Assembly (NCBI GenBank): GCA_900315165.1
Contig: OMXZ01000013.1
Span: 1-43,882, forward strand
Length of the DNA: 43,882 nucleotides
Direction: 5' to 3'
Origin: an uncultured Actinomycetes bacterium
GTDB lineage: Bacteria; Actinomycetota; Coriobacteriia; Coriobacteriales; Atopobiaceae
This document shows, in pieces, positions 34,455-42,418 of the stretch. How positions within the stretch are numbered: the stretch's first letter is position 1; every line of letters begins with the position of its first letter. The position numbers and the translations under genes were made by a program. Under the pieces are notes generated by a model that did not search any database, had not been told where the DNA came from, and saw only the letters and a list, made by a program, of their open reading frames with translations.

Positions 34455-35696
34455 TCAACTTCGCCAGTTACGAGGCGGGAATGTACGCAGGCAGTCCCAA
34501 TTACAGAAATCCGTATGGACCAACCGCTGCTTCTCCGATATGTTTGGGGACGGAGCAGCGTATCGCTTTCCCAAATGATTCGTTATCCTCCGACAGATAG
34601 CGTCCCAGGTCTCGGCATTGGCAAACTCATCCCAGGTCACATCGATGACTTCGATGCCAGCGTGCTCCAAGGCATGGCGACGACCGCTATCGCGATTCAT
34701 CCTTTTTCGGTCGGCGTGCCCGAACGTACCGTTTGTCTCTACGTCGATTCGTTTGCCGTTCTTCGCAGTGAGGAGCAAATCGGCATAGGCGCACTTTCTG
34801 TCACCTGCCATCTTTTTCTCGATGTCATCAAACGTGATTCTCTCGTTGAGCCTGCCTTTTCCTGCGCCTCGTCCCCCGTCGCAGCGGGGCAGTTGGAGCT
34901 CGACATCGACATACGTTTCGAAGGTCGAGCGGCTCCCATCACCGCTTCCCTTCAGCGCCCGGCGAATCAGTTTCACGCCAGGTAGATGTGGGTATCGACG
35001 AAGCATTGCGTCGAGACTCTCCACAGATGTGCATGGCGCGCAATCGACATACCCGTCTCCAATGAGTCGTCTTCCCTCAAATGGCACACGTCCCTCATCA
35101 AGGTATCTCTTGCAGCAGACCAGCCCCTGTGGCAGCTGCGCGTGGTTTCCCGCAAGCTCAGTGATGAGAGCGGCAAGAAGGTGGACATCACCGACCTCGC
35201 GACCCATTTGAAATAAGGTGAACTCAGGCGAGGTCACATATACGTTCCTCCCGATTTTCAGGAGTGCCCCGTCTGGCAGCTTCCCCTGGTAGACATGCAC
35301 GTGAACGCCGTTTCGCCAATTCCGATGTCCGGGGTCCGCGCAGAGCAAATCGATAGGCTTCGGGAAGTCAATCGTGTGGGGGAAGGCCTCCGCGTAGGCG
35401 AGCGCCTCCATCGGATCCTCGGGGTGACGCTTGCGGAGATAGGTCTCGACCTCGTCTTTCACGTAGATGTCACGCGCGGCGAGGTCGGCAGTTGAGATTT
35501 TCATCCAGCTCGTATCGGCGTTGGAAGCAGAGGCAAGGGAGCTTGCCGCGCCGTCGAGGGATTCTATCTCGCAGCCATAGGGCAACGGTAGCAAACCCGC
35601 AGCCGCCAGCCGGTGGTACCAAAGCGCGCTTACTCCGCAAAGTACAAGGTAAGGTGTCTTATTCTGCTTCGTTTTCGGTGTTGCAACTCGTGCCAA
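34455..35696 (-). CDS. Probable PD-(D/E)xK (DUF559/Vsr-like) domain protein, AbiEi-like layout
   Basis: About 413 residues; no ATG is available, so TTG 35696 after GGAGGAGG is the best start, with TTG 35717 a longer option. The N-terminal half (PYLVLCGVSALWYHRLAAAGLLP, later LLKIGRNVYVTSPEFTLFQMG) resembles AbiEi-type antitoxin-like proteins. The C-terminal ~110 residues read YADLLL, then KRIDVETNG, DRKRMNRDSGRRHALEHAG and IEVIDVTWDEF: Asp, Glu-x-Asn and the R-R-xxL-xxxG pattern of DUF559/Vsr nuclease folds. Catalysis is unproven because the ExK lysine is replaced by Asn. It sits between the DUF2791 ATPase and the helicase, 118 bp from the former, and is visibly less GC-rich than its neighbours, suggesting a later insertion. 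Confidence 0.65.
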   Translation of the reverse strand: MARVATPKTKQNKTPYLVLCGVSALWYHRLAAAGLLPLPYGCEIESLDGAASSLASASNADTSWMKISTADLAARDIYVKDEVETYLRKRHPEDPMEALAYAEAFPHTIDFPKPIDLLCADPGHRNWRNGVHVHVYQGKLPDGALLKIGRNVYVTSPEFTLFQMGREVGDVHLLAALITELAGNHAQLPQGLVCCKRYLDEGRVPFEGRRLIGDGYVDCAPCTSVESLDAMLRRYPHLPGVKLIRRALKGSGDGSRSTFETYVDVELQLPRCDGGRGAGKGRLNERITFDDIEKKMAGDRKCAYADLLLTAKNGKRIDVETNGTFGHADRKRMNRDSGRRHALEHAGIEVIDVTWDEFANAETWDAICRRITNHLGKRYAAPSPNISEKQRLVHTDFCNWDCLRTFPPRNWRS

Positions 35697-35814
35697 AGCC
35701 CCTCCTCCGCCCGACAAAGGTGAGGGAGAGAATGCCCATTTTCATCCGAGTTTAAGCCCTCGAAAGCGAGGAGTTCTGCGAACGGAAAATAGATGCGGAC
35801 GGTATAGCAGACGG

Positions 35815-37281
35815 CTACAGGGTGAACTCGAAAACGTCCTGACGGGGAACGCCTTGCGCGGGAGCGGCAGAAGCAGATGCGGCCGTGCCACCGCTGGCGG
35901 TCGCAGAAGAGCTGCCTTGCGCTGGGGCGGAGCCGGTTGAAGCGGGCGCAGAGCTGCCCGGCGCGGGTGCGGAAGCATTGGGGATAGGCGCAAAACCGCC
36001 TGTGGTGGCCGCCGTCTGCGCCGCTCCGTCCAGCGCCTGGCCCATCACGTCGGCAACGCTGGCAGCGGGATTCTGGTAGAGGATGTCAAGCAGCTCGATG
36101 AAGTCGCGGATCACCTCACGCGGCGTGATGTGGATGTCGGCGCCCACGCGGCTGTACTCCGCCGTGATGAAGGCGACGAGGTCCTCCTCGCCGAGGCGCG
36201 GCTCGTAGCCGTAGAGCTGGGCATGGATGTCCTGGAGCTTCTCCGTGAGGACCAGCATCTCCTCGTAGGTGAGCGGCTGCAGGTGGATGACCGGCGCCAT
36301 CAGGTCCTTGTACTCGCCGGCGCCGAAGCGTCCCTCGGCCAGGCGCGAGCGCAGCGCCTCGTAGGAGTAGACGCCGCGGCGGCGGTCCTCGATGGCCTGC
36401 GGGGTGCCGCACATGATAACGCCCAGATAGCGTGCCTTGCCCTGCAGGGTGTCGTTGTACATGGTGAGGATCTTCTCGTAGTTGTACTGGCGGGTGATGG
36501 CGTTGGGCACCTTGTAGATGTTCACAAGCTCGTCAACCAGCATGAGCAGGCCCGCATAGCCCGCCTGTTTAAGGAAGAAGGCAAAAAGTTTGATGTATTC
36601 ATACCAGTCGTCGTCGCCGATGACAATGCCGACGCCCAGCTCGCGTCGGGCTTCGGTCTTGTTGGCGTATTCGCCGCGGAACCACTTGACCACGCGTCCC
36701 TTGGCCTCGTCGTCGCCGTCCACGTAGGAACGGTAGTAAATCTGGAGCAGACGGGCGAAGTCGAAGCCGTGCACCATCTCGCCCATCTGACCGATGACCT
36801 CCTGGATGCGGGCCTCGACCTGCTGCTCGAAGGCGAGCGTCCCCGGCTCGAGACCGGAGCCCGCGGCGACCTGGCTCTGCACGCCCGAAATCCAGCGGTC
36901 GAGGATCAGGGTGAGGGCGCCGCCCTCCGGGCGCGTCTTTGTGGCCATGTTGCGCACGAGCTCCTTGTAGGTGGCGAGGCCCTGGCCGTGCGTGCCCTGC
37001 AGGCGGCGCTCGGGCGACAGGTCGGCGTCCATCACGACGAAGCCCAGGTCCATCGCGTAGTTGCGGATGGTCTGAAGCAGGAAGCTCTTGCCCGACCCAT
37101 ACTTGCCCACGATGAAGCGGAAGGAAGCGCCGCCCTCGCGGATGATGTCCACGTCATGCAGGAGCGCCTCGATCTCGTGCTCACGGCCGACCGTCACATA
37201 GGGCAGGCCCACGCGCGGCACGACGCCGCCCTTGAGCGAGTTGATCACGGTGCTCGCGATACGCTTGGGTACCTTAGCCAT
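35815..37281 (-). CDS. DUF2791 (BrxD-like) P-loop ATPase
   Basis: A 488-residue AAA+-type ATPase. It begins SLKGGVVPRVGLPYVTVGREHEIEAL, with Walker A GKYGSGKS (59-66) and Walker B LLMLVDEL (245-252); RQYNYEKILTMYNDTLQGK and GTPQAIEDRRRGVYSYEALRSRL follow, the hallmark of DUF2791, the BrxD family of type 2 BREX. Residues ~425-480 are an Ala/Ser/Pro-rich tail ending EFTL. The start overlaps the TerB gene's stop by 8 bp, so translation is coupled. It probably loads or drives the helicase or the TerB protein on DNA. No BREX methylase (PglX) or phosphatase (PglZ) is nearby. Confidence 0.88.
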   Translation of the reverse strand: MAKVPKRIASTVINSLKGGVVPRVGLPYVTVGREHEIEALLHDVDIIREGGASFRFIVGKYGSGKSFLLQTIRNYAMDLGFVVMDADLSPERRLQGTHGQGLATYKELVRNMATKTRPEGGALTLILDRWISGVQSQVAAGSGLEPGTLAFEQQVEARIQEVIGQMGEMVHGFDFARLLQIYYRSYVDGDDEAKGRVVKWFRGEYANKTEARRELGVGIVIGDDDWYEYIKLFAFFLKQAGYAGLLMLVDELVNIYKVPNAITRQYNYEKILTMYNDTLQGKARYLGVIMCGTPQAIEDRRRGVYSYEALRSRLAEGRFGAGEYKDLMAPVIHLQPLTYEEMLVLTEKLQDIHAQLYGYEPRLGEEDLVAFITAEYSRVGADIHITPREVIRDFIELLDILYQNPAASVADVMGQALDGAAQTAATTGGFAPIPNASAPAPGSSAPASTGSAPAQGSSSATASGGTAASASAAPAQGVPRQDVFEFTL

Positions 37282-39013
37282 CTATCAAACCCCTCAAATC
37301 GTCCACGTAGTCGTCGTACGCCGCAGGCGGCTCGGAGCCCGCGTCGATCACGACGTCGCCAAAGTCGTCGAACAGTTTCTCGTTAATCGAATCTATCAGG
37401 AGCGAGACCATCACGTAGCACTCGCGCTCGAAGTCACGCAAAGACCCGCCGTCGAGCACAACACGCAGACAGGCGCACTCGTCAGGGGTCAGGACGGAGC
37501 CAGCCGCGGCAGACCCAGGGGGAGGTGGCGTCCCAGGGTCGCGCTCCGCTCCCAGTCCAATCGTTGGGCTAGCTTTCTCAACGAGAGGGCCTCCGGACAC
37601 AGGGGGACGGGGTATGACTGGGTCCATTGCGGAGCTGACCCGCCCGAAGGAGGCTGCGGGAGCGAGGACTGTCTGAGGGCGCAGCCCGAGTTCCGCAGCT
37701 GCAGACTCCTGAGGGCGGGTCGGGAGCGGAGTATGACCCAATCGTACCCCGTCCACCTGTGCCCAGAGGCCCTCCCCCCTCGTCGGGAAGAGCTCCTCCA
37801 CCTCCTCCTCGTCCACAAGCAGGCTGTCGCGGGTCTTGTCGGCCGCGGCTCGGATGCCGCCGAGCTTGGAGAGGTCGATGCGGACCGCCCGGCGCTCGGC
37901 CTCGGCGCGGGCCTCGAGCAGCGCAGTGGTTTCGTCCTTGATGAGCTTGAGCACGTACTTGGTCTTGAGCGGGGCCTGGAGCGCGGGCTTGAATCCGTAA
38001 AGCTCGCGCATGGTGGCATCGACGGTCTTGAGCAGGGCGCCGAGCTTCTTATTGGGTCTGAGGTTGCCCGCGTAGCGGTCGCGTGACCATCGCCCCTGAC
38101 GGCAGTGGAAATGGTCAAGGGGGCTCACCTCGTAGCGGAAGTCCTCGTAGCGGCGCCGATCGAAGAAGACCGCGTTAGGGAAGAGCAGATAGTCCTGTTC
38201 CGCGCTCACGCCGAAGTAGGTCTCGACCAGGCTGCGCGTGAGCTTGCGATCGTGGTGGTCGGCCATCGCGCGGTAGACCTTCGTGGCAACCCGGCGCAGG
38301 TCGTCGCCGTGTTCCCTGTAGAAAGCGGACTTCTTCACATGATAGGACGAGAGGGCGCCCATCGCGGCGAAGAGTTCCCCGTCCGAATGATCCTGCCGAT
38401 GGAGCAGCACCCCGAGAGCCACGTCCGCCTCACGATGGGCCAGCCCGCCCAACAGATCGGCGGGTAAGTCCCAATAGATAACGTAATCGTCCATCCAGCG
38501 GGCAAGGTTCTGGGCGATGCGCTCGTCCTCGTCACCGTAGTCCGCGCTCAGGCGGGCGAGCGCATCGTAACCCTCGCGCGGATCGGTCACGCCGATGCCC
38601 ATCAGGAGCTCGTAGGCACACACGTAGACGAAGGAGGTCTCGGTCGCAGGCGCTGCCCCGGCGCGCCACTCCGTCCGCCAGGCGAAGTAGCCGCGGAGCT
38701 GATCGTTGCTCATGACCTCGTAGGTCGGGTAGTAGCGCGAGAAGTGCCCGTGGAAATCGTAGTCGTCCTCGTAGTCGGCCAGCAACGCGGCCTGGCGCCA
38801 GAAGACGTATGCCTCGCTATGGCGGGCCAGCTCGGGGCTGCGCGCAAGGGCACGCGCGTCGGATAGGGGCTGCGGGACATAGCTCTTGAGCTGGCGGCCC
38901 GAGAAGACGATCGGCTGGTCGCCATAGGTCCGCTCGCTAAAGGCGGCGCGTCCGCGCAGGCGCTCGTCAATCGCCTGGCGCAATGCCGCGACATCCGGCC
39001 TGTCTGCCTGCAC
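37274..39013 (-). CDS. TerB_N/TerB_C domain protein
   Basis: A 579-residue protein; GTG 39013 follows GGGAGGTGGGAAC, better than in-frame ATGs further up (39100, 39148). Residues ~35-140 contain SRYYPTYEVMSNDQLRGYFAWRTEWR, the TerB_N signature, followed by FVYVCAYELLMGIG. A helical region follows, then DLSKLGGIRAAADKTRDSLL and, at the C-terminus, LTPDECACLRVVLDGG, SINEKLFDDFGDVVID and YDDYVDDLRGLI, which match TerB_C. Between these two TerB_C parts lies an in-frame, Pro-rich stretch (~414-477) encoded by a large palindrome. TerB proteins are linked with stress and phage-defence operons. First gene of the minus-strand set; divergent from engB. Confidence 0.85.
   Translation of the reverse strand: MQADRPDVAALRQAIDERLRGRAAFSERTYGDQPIVFSGRQLKSYVPQPLSDARALARSPELARHSEAYVFWRQAALLADYEDDYDFHGHFSRYYPTYEVMSNDQLRGYFAWRTEWRAGAAPATETSFVYVCAYELLMGIGVTDPREGYDALARLSADYGDEDERIAQNLARWMDDYVIYWDLPADLLGGLAHREADVALGVLLHRQDHSDGELFAAMGALSSYHVKKSAFYREHGDDLRRVATKVYRAMADHHDRKLTRSLVETYFGVSAEQDYLLFPNAVFFDRRRYEDFRYEVSPLDHFHCRQGRWSRDRYAGNLRPNKKLGALLKTVDATMRELYGFKPALQAPLKTKYVLKLIKDETTALLEARAEAERRAVRIDLSKLGGIRAAADKTRDSLLVDEEEVEELFPTRGEGLWAQVDGVRLGHTPLPTRPQESAAAELGLRPQTVLAPAASFGRVSSAMDPVIPRPPVSGGPLVEKASPTIGLGAERDPGTPPPPGSAAAGSVLTPDECACLRVVLDGGSLRDFERECYVMVSLLIDSINEKLFDDFGDVVIDAGSEPPAAYDDYVDDLRGLIDG
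37585..37774. repeat. ~190-bp imperfect palindrome inside the TerB_N/TerB_C gene
   Basis: The arm from 37585 (GAGGGCCTCCGGACACAGG, then GGACGGGGTATGACTGGGTC) matches the reverse complement of the arm ending at 37774 (GAGGGCCTCTGGGCACAGG, then GGACGGGGTACGATTGGGTC), and similarity continues inwards through ACCCGCCC, GGAG and CTGC blocks. Each arm is roughly 75-85 bp with scattered mismatches. It is read through in frame, adding about 63 residues in a linker. It resembles a palindromic element inserted in a coding sequence. Confidence 0.75.
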
Positions 39014-39137
39014 GTTCCCACCTCCCGGCCGCGCTTCTCTAGATTTGATGGTGAAGCGGGCCTCGCCCGCCACCCTGTCCGCCCCTATCAGTATACTCAT
39101 ATGCGAACGGATGTACCTGATTTTTCCAGGAGGACGG

Positions 39138-39728
39138 ATGGCCATCAACTACCAGCAGGTCCGATTCGCCGGCGCCTACGGCACCCCCGCGCAGCTCCCG
39201 CCCTGCACCAAGCCGGAGGTCTCCTTCGCCGGCCGCTCCAATGTGGGCAAATCGTCGCTCATGAACAAGCTCTTCGGCCGCAAGGGCCTCGTGAAGGTCT
39301 CGGCCAAGCCGGGCAAGACGACCACCGTCAACTTCTTCCCCACCGAGACCGTCGACTTCGTCGACCTGCCGGGCTACGGCTTCGCCAAAGTCTCCGCACA
39401 GGAGCACGAACGCTGGAGCAAGCTTATGGACGCCTACTTCGAGTCCGAGCGCGACCACGCCCTGGTCGTGTGCCTGGTGGACATCCGCCACGACGCAAGC
39501 CCGCTCGACGTGCAGATGGTCTCCTATCTGCACGGCCTCGGCCTACCTTTCGCAATCGTCTTCACCAAGGCGGACAAGCTCAGCCGCTCCAAGCAACAAC
39601 AGCAGGTCCGCAGCCTCTGCCGGCAGCTCGAGGCACCGGAGGACACCCCCGTGCTCACCTGCAGCGCGCAGACCGGTCAGGGAATCGACACACTCCGCAG
39701 CCTGATTGCCGCGGCCACGGGGGCATGA
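39138..39728 (+). CDS. engB: Ribosome biogenesis GTP-binding protein EngB/YsxC
   Basis: A 196-residue GTPase needed for large-subunit assembly. ATG 39138 follows CCAGGAGG. G1 GRSNVGKSS (32-40), G2/G3 GKTTTVNFF and DLPGYGFAKVS, G4 TKADK and G5 CSAQTG are all in place; length is normal for the family. It is divergent from the TerB gene, with 124 bp between starts that include a GCGGGC/GCCCGC hairpin and a TATACT -10-like box at 39092-39097. Probably a single-gene unit or read through into the pyrophosphatase. Confidence 0.95.
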   Translation: MAINYQQVRFAGAYGTPAQLPPCTKPEVSFAGRSNVGKSSLMNKLFGRKGLVKVSAKPGKTTTVNFFPTETVDFVDLPGYGFAKVSAQEHERWSKLMDAYFESERDHALVVCLVDIRHDASPLDVQMVSYLHGLGLPFAIVFTKADKLSRSKQQQQVRSLCRQLEAPEDTPVLTCSAQTGQGIDTLRSLIAAATGA

Positions 39729-39804
39729 GGGCCAGCCGCGGCACACCGCCTACCGATAATCGACACACCGTGCCCAATCAGCATTTTTGTTCGCACGAAA
39801 TGAC

Positions 39805-39838
39805 TACAATACGGTGTACCAATTCGGTCCGTCGGACC
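39805..39838 (+). promoter_or_regulatory. Candidate -10 box and dyad ahead of the pyrophosphatase
   Basis: TACAAT (39805-39810) is a good -10 hexamer; a matching -35 is poor. The dyad GGTCCG-T-CGGACC (39826-39838) sits just downstream, where a bound repressor or leader structure could act. Both are inferred from pattern only. Confidence 0.35.
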
Positions 39839-39858
39839 ACGCTCGTGAGGAGGAACGC

Positions 39859-41520
39859 ATGCCCGAGGCGATTCGCAAGGTCAATGTGATCGGTCATCTC
39901 CACCCGGATACCGACAGCATCTGCGCTGCGATCTCGTACGCTTACCTGAAAAACCAAGTTGACGAGCCCATCTACGAGGCCCGTCGCGCCGGCACGCTCA
40001 ACCGTGAGACGATGTTCGTGCTCGACCACTTCGGCTTCAAGGAGCCGGAGCTCATCACCACGGTGACCCCGCAGATCAAGGACATCCAGATCCAGAAGGA
40101 GCCGGGCATCGACGGCGAGATGAGCCTCTTTGCCGCCTGGAATCGTATGCAGGAGTCCAAGGTCGACACCCTCTGCATCACCGATGGCGATAACGACCTG
40201 CAGGGCATCATCGCGATCAAGGACATCGCCAACGCCAACATGGACATCTTCGACAATGGCACGCTTTCGGCTGCGCACACGCGCTACCGCAACGTGGTCG
40301 AGACGCTCAAGGGCGAGATGATCGTGGGCGACCTCGACGCCGTCATCGACCGGGGCAACGTCACGGTGGGCACCACGCCCGAGTTGATGGAGGACATCGT
40401 CCACGAGGGTGACATCGTGCTCGTCACCAACCGCTTCGAGACCCAGCTCTTCGCCGTGGAGACGGGCGTGAGCTGCATGGTCGTCTGTGCGGGCGCCCAC
40501 ATCGCCGGCGTCGTCAAGAAGACCGCGGAGGAGAAGGGCATCACCGTCATCTCCACCCCCTACGACACTTACGCCGCCGCCCGCCTGATCTCGATGTCGC
40601 TGCCTGTGCGCGACCGCATGCTGACCGACGGCATCCTGCGCTTCTCCGTCGACACCTCGGTCGAGGAGGCCCGCAAAGTCATCACCCAGAGCCGCCACCG
40701 CTTCTTCCCCGTGCTCGACGAGGAGGGGCATTACGACGGCGTCGTCAGCGTCCCCAACCTGCTCGACGTCAGCCGCAAGCACGTGATCCTCGTGGACCAC
40801 AACGAGCGCTCCCAGGCGGTCGGCGGCCTCGAGGAGGCCGTGATCATGGAGATCATCGACCACCACCGCATCGCCACGATCGAGACGGACCAGCCCGCCT
40901 ACTTCCGCAACGAGCCCGTGGGCTGCACCTGCACCATCCTCTACGACATCTTCCAGGAGCAGGGCGTCGAGATCCCCAAGAACATCGCCGGCCTCATGAT
41001 GTCGGCCATCCTGTCCGACACGCTCATGTTCCGGTCGCCCACCTGCACGGCCAAGGACGAGCGCGCCGGCCGTGCGCTGGCTGAGATCTGCGGCGAGGAC
41101 ATCGAGCCCTATGCCGACGCGATGTTCGACGCGGGCGCCGACGTCTCGGGCCGCACGGCCGAGGAGGTCTTCGGCGGCGACTTCAAGATCTTCAGCCGCG
41201 GCCAGGCCAAATTCGGCGTGGGTCAGGGCAGCTACATGACGCAGAACAGCCGCAAGGCCGCCGAGGCCTTGGTCGGCCCCTACCTGCCCCAGGCCTGCCT
41301 CGACAACGACATCCCCATGGTCTTCTACATGTTCACGGACGTGAAGAGTCAGACCACCGAGCTGCTCTTCCACGGCGAGGGGGCCGAGGACATCGTGCGG
41401 CGCGCCTTCGGCGTGGAGACCCACGACGGGACGGCTATACTCCCGGGTGTCGTGAGCCGCAAGAAGCAGATGATCCCGCCCATCATGGCCGCCTTCCAGA
41501 ATCTGGAGGAGGCCGACTAG
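39859..41520 (+). CDS. Manganese-dependent inorganic pyrophosphatase with CBS and DRTGG domains (family II)
   Basis: A 553-residue cytosolic enzyme hydrolysing pyrophosphate. ATG 39859 follows GAGGAGG. The DHH catalytic part begins GHLHPDTDS (12-20) and resumes after a regulatory insert with VDHNERSQAVGG and EIIDHHRI, then a DHHA2 domain with FSRGQAKFGVGQ. The insert holds a split CBS pair (ESKVDTLCITDGDNDLQGII and HRFFPVLDEEGHYDGVVS) around a DRTGG domain (~155-255). CBS-PPases are known to be controlled by adenine nucleotides and diadenosine polyphosphates. It is followed by trmB (21 bp) and the SixA-CHAD gene, so pyrophosphate and polyphosphate functions are neighbours. Confidence 0.93.
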   Translation: MPEAIRKVNVIGHLHPDTDSICAAISYAYLKNQVDEPIYEARRAGTLNRETMFVLDHFGFKEPELITTVTPQIKDIQIQKEPGIDGEMSLFAAWNRMQESKVDTLCITDGDNDLQGIIAIKDIANANMDIFDNGTLSAAHTRYRNVVETLKGEMIVGDLDAVIDRGNVTVGTTPELMEDIVHEGDIVLVTNRFETQLFAVETGVSCMVVCAGAHIAGVVKKTAEEKGITVISTPYDTYAAARLISMSLPVRDRMLTDGILRFSVDTSVEEARKVITQSRHRFFPVLDEEGHYDGVVSVPNLLDVSRKHVILVDHNERSQAVGGLEEAVIMEIIDHHRIATIETDQPAYFRNEPVGCTCTILYDIFQEQGVEIPKNIAGLMMSAILSDTLMFRSPTCTAKDERAGRALAEICGEDIEPYADAMFDAGADVSGRTAEEVFGGDFKIFSRGQAKFGVGQGSYMTQNSRKAAEALVGPYLPQACLDNDIPMVFYMFTDVKSQTTELLFHGEGAEDIVRRAFGVETHDGTAILPGVVSRKKQMIPPIMAAFQNLEEAD

Positions 41521-41541
41521 CGGCGGCAGAGTAAGGAACCC

Positions 41542-42381
41542 ATGCACGCACTGCACCTCCGTTTGCCCAAGAACTTCGTCCTAGAGGAACGCCTCGACCG
41601 CTTTGCGGATGCGATCGAGGCGTTCCCCGCATCGTTTGCCGGCCGCTGGGCCGAAGCCTGTGCGCCGCTGACCGCCGAGGGACCGGGCCGCTTCCGCGAG
41701 GTCCGACTCGACCTGGGCTGCGGCAAAGGCGCCTTCCTGATCGAGGCGGCCACACGCGAGCCCGACGTCCTATGGATCGGCATCGACAACGAGCCCATCT
41801 GCATCGCCTACACGGCCCAGGGTATCTGCGAGGCCGGCCTTGCCAACGCGGTCGTCATCCCCGGCAGCGCCGAGCACGTGCTCGACTACTTTGCCCCGGG
41901 CGAGCTCGGCCGCATCCATCTCAACTTCCCAACGCCCTTCCCCAAGCGGCGCCATGCCAAGTACCGCTTGACCTGCGCCCACAACCTGCTGCTCTTGCGC
42001 CAGCTGCTGGCCCCGGGCGGCACGGTCGTCTTCAAGACGGACAGCGAGCCGCTCTTCCGCTACTCGGCACCGCAGTTTCCCATCGCGGGCTTCGACACCC
42101 TCTGGACCAGCAAGGATGTGCGCGCTGACCGCCCGGGCGACCCCGTGAGCGGCTACGAGCGCAAGCTGACTGCCAAGGGCGCCCAGGTCTACGGCGTCTG
42201 TGCTCGACCCTCCGCCAGCCCCCTGCCTACCGCCGCCGCAATCGATGCGGCCGAGGAGGACATCCCGCAGAGCCTCGTCGATTACCTCCCCGACGACCTC
42301 CACACCATGGGTTACATCCCTCACGGCATGGAGGCGACCGTCGTGAACCTTCGCAACCTGCGAGACAAGCAGACGGTATGA
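41542..42381 (+). CDS. trmB: tRNA (guanine-N7-)-methyltransferase, variant catalytic loop
   Basis: A 279-residue SAM-dependent methyltransferase predicted to make m7G46 in tRNA. LDLGCGKGAFLIEAA (57-71) is the SAM loop; WIGIDNEP and VIPGSAEHVL follow. The family's NFxDPWPK(x)RH loop reads NFPTPFPKRRHAKYRLT (from 128): the usual Asp is Thr131 and Trp is Phe133. Near the C-terminus the usual T-x-Y-E reads SGYERK. The N-terminus (~50 residues) and an Ala/Pro stretch at ~225-240 make it longer than the ~215-residue norm. It may be an active variant or an enzyme of changed target. It lies between the pyrophosphatase and SixA-CHAD genes. Confidence 0.85.
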   Translation: MHALHLRLPKNFVLEERLDRFADAIEAFPASFAGRWAEACAPLTAEGPGRFREVRLDLGCGKGAFLIEAATREPDVLWIGIDNEPICIAYTAQGICEAGLANAVVIPGSAEHVLDYFAPGELGRIHLNFPTPFPKRRHAKYRLTCAHNLLLLRQLLAPGGTVVFKTDSEPLFRYSAPQFPIAGFDTLWTSKDVRADRPGDPVSGYERKLTAKGAQVYGVCARPSASPLPTAAAIDAAEEDIPQSLVDYLPDDLHTMGYIPHGMEATVVNLRNLRDKQTV

Positions 42382-42418
42382 TAGGGAGGCAAACGCTTTT
42401 GCATCAGGAGGGATCGCG

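Noticed and set aside
31704-39013. Complete BREX or DISARM system
   Set aside because: No PglX/DrmMI methylase, PglZ, PglW or Lon-like gene is present; only the DUF2791 ATPase and Lhr-like helicase are shared with type 2 BREX.
39778-41556. 592-codon minus-strand frame
   Set aside because: Antisense of the pyrophosphatase, which has clear DHH, CBS and DRTGG motifs; the reverse product is Val/Asp/His-rich without a family.
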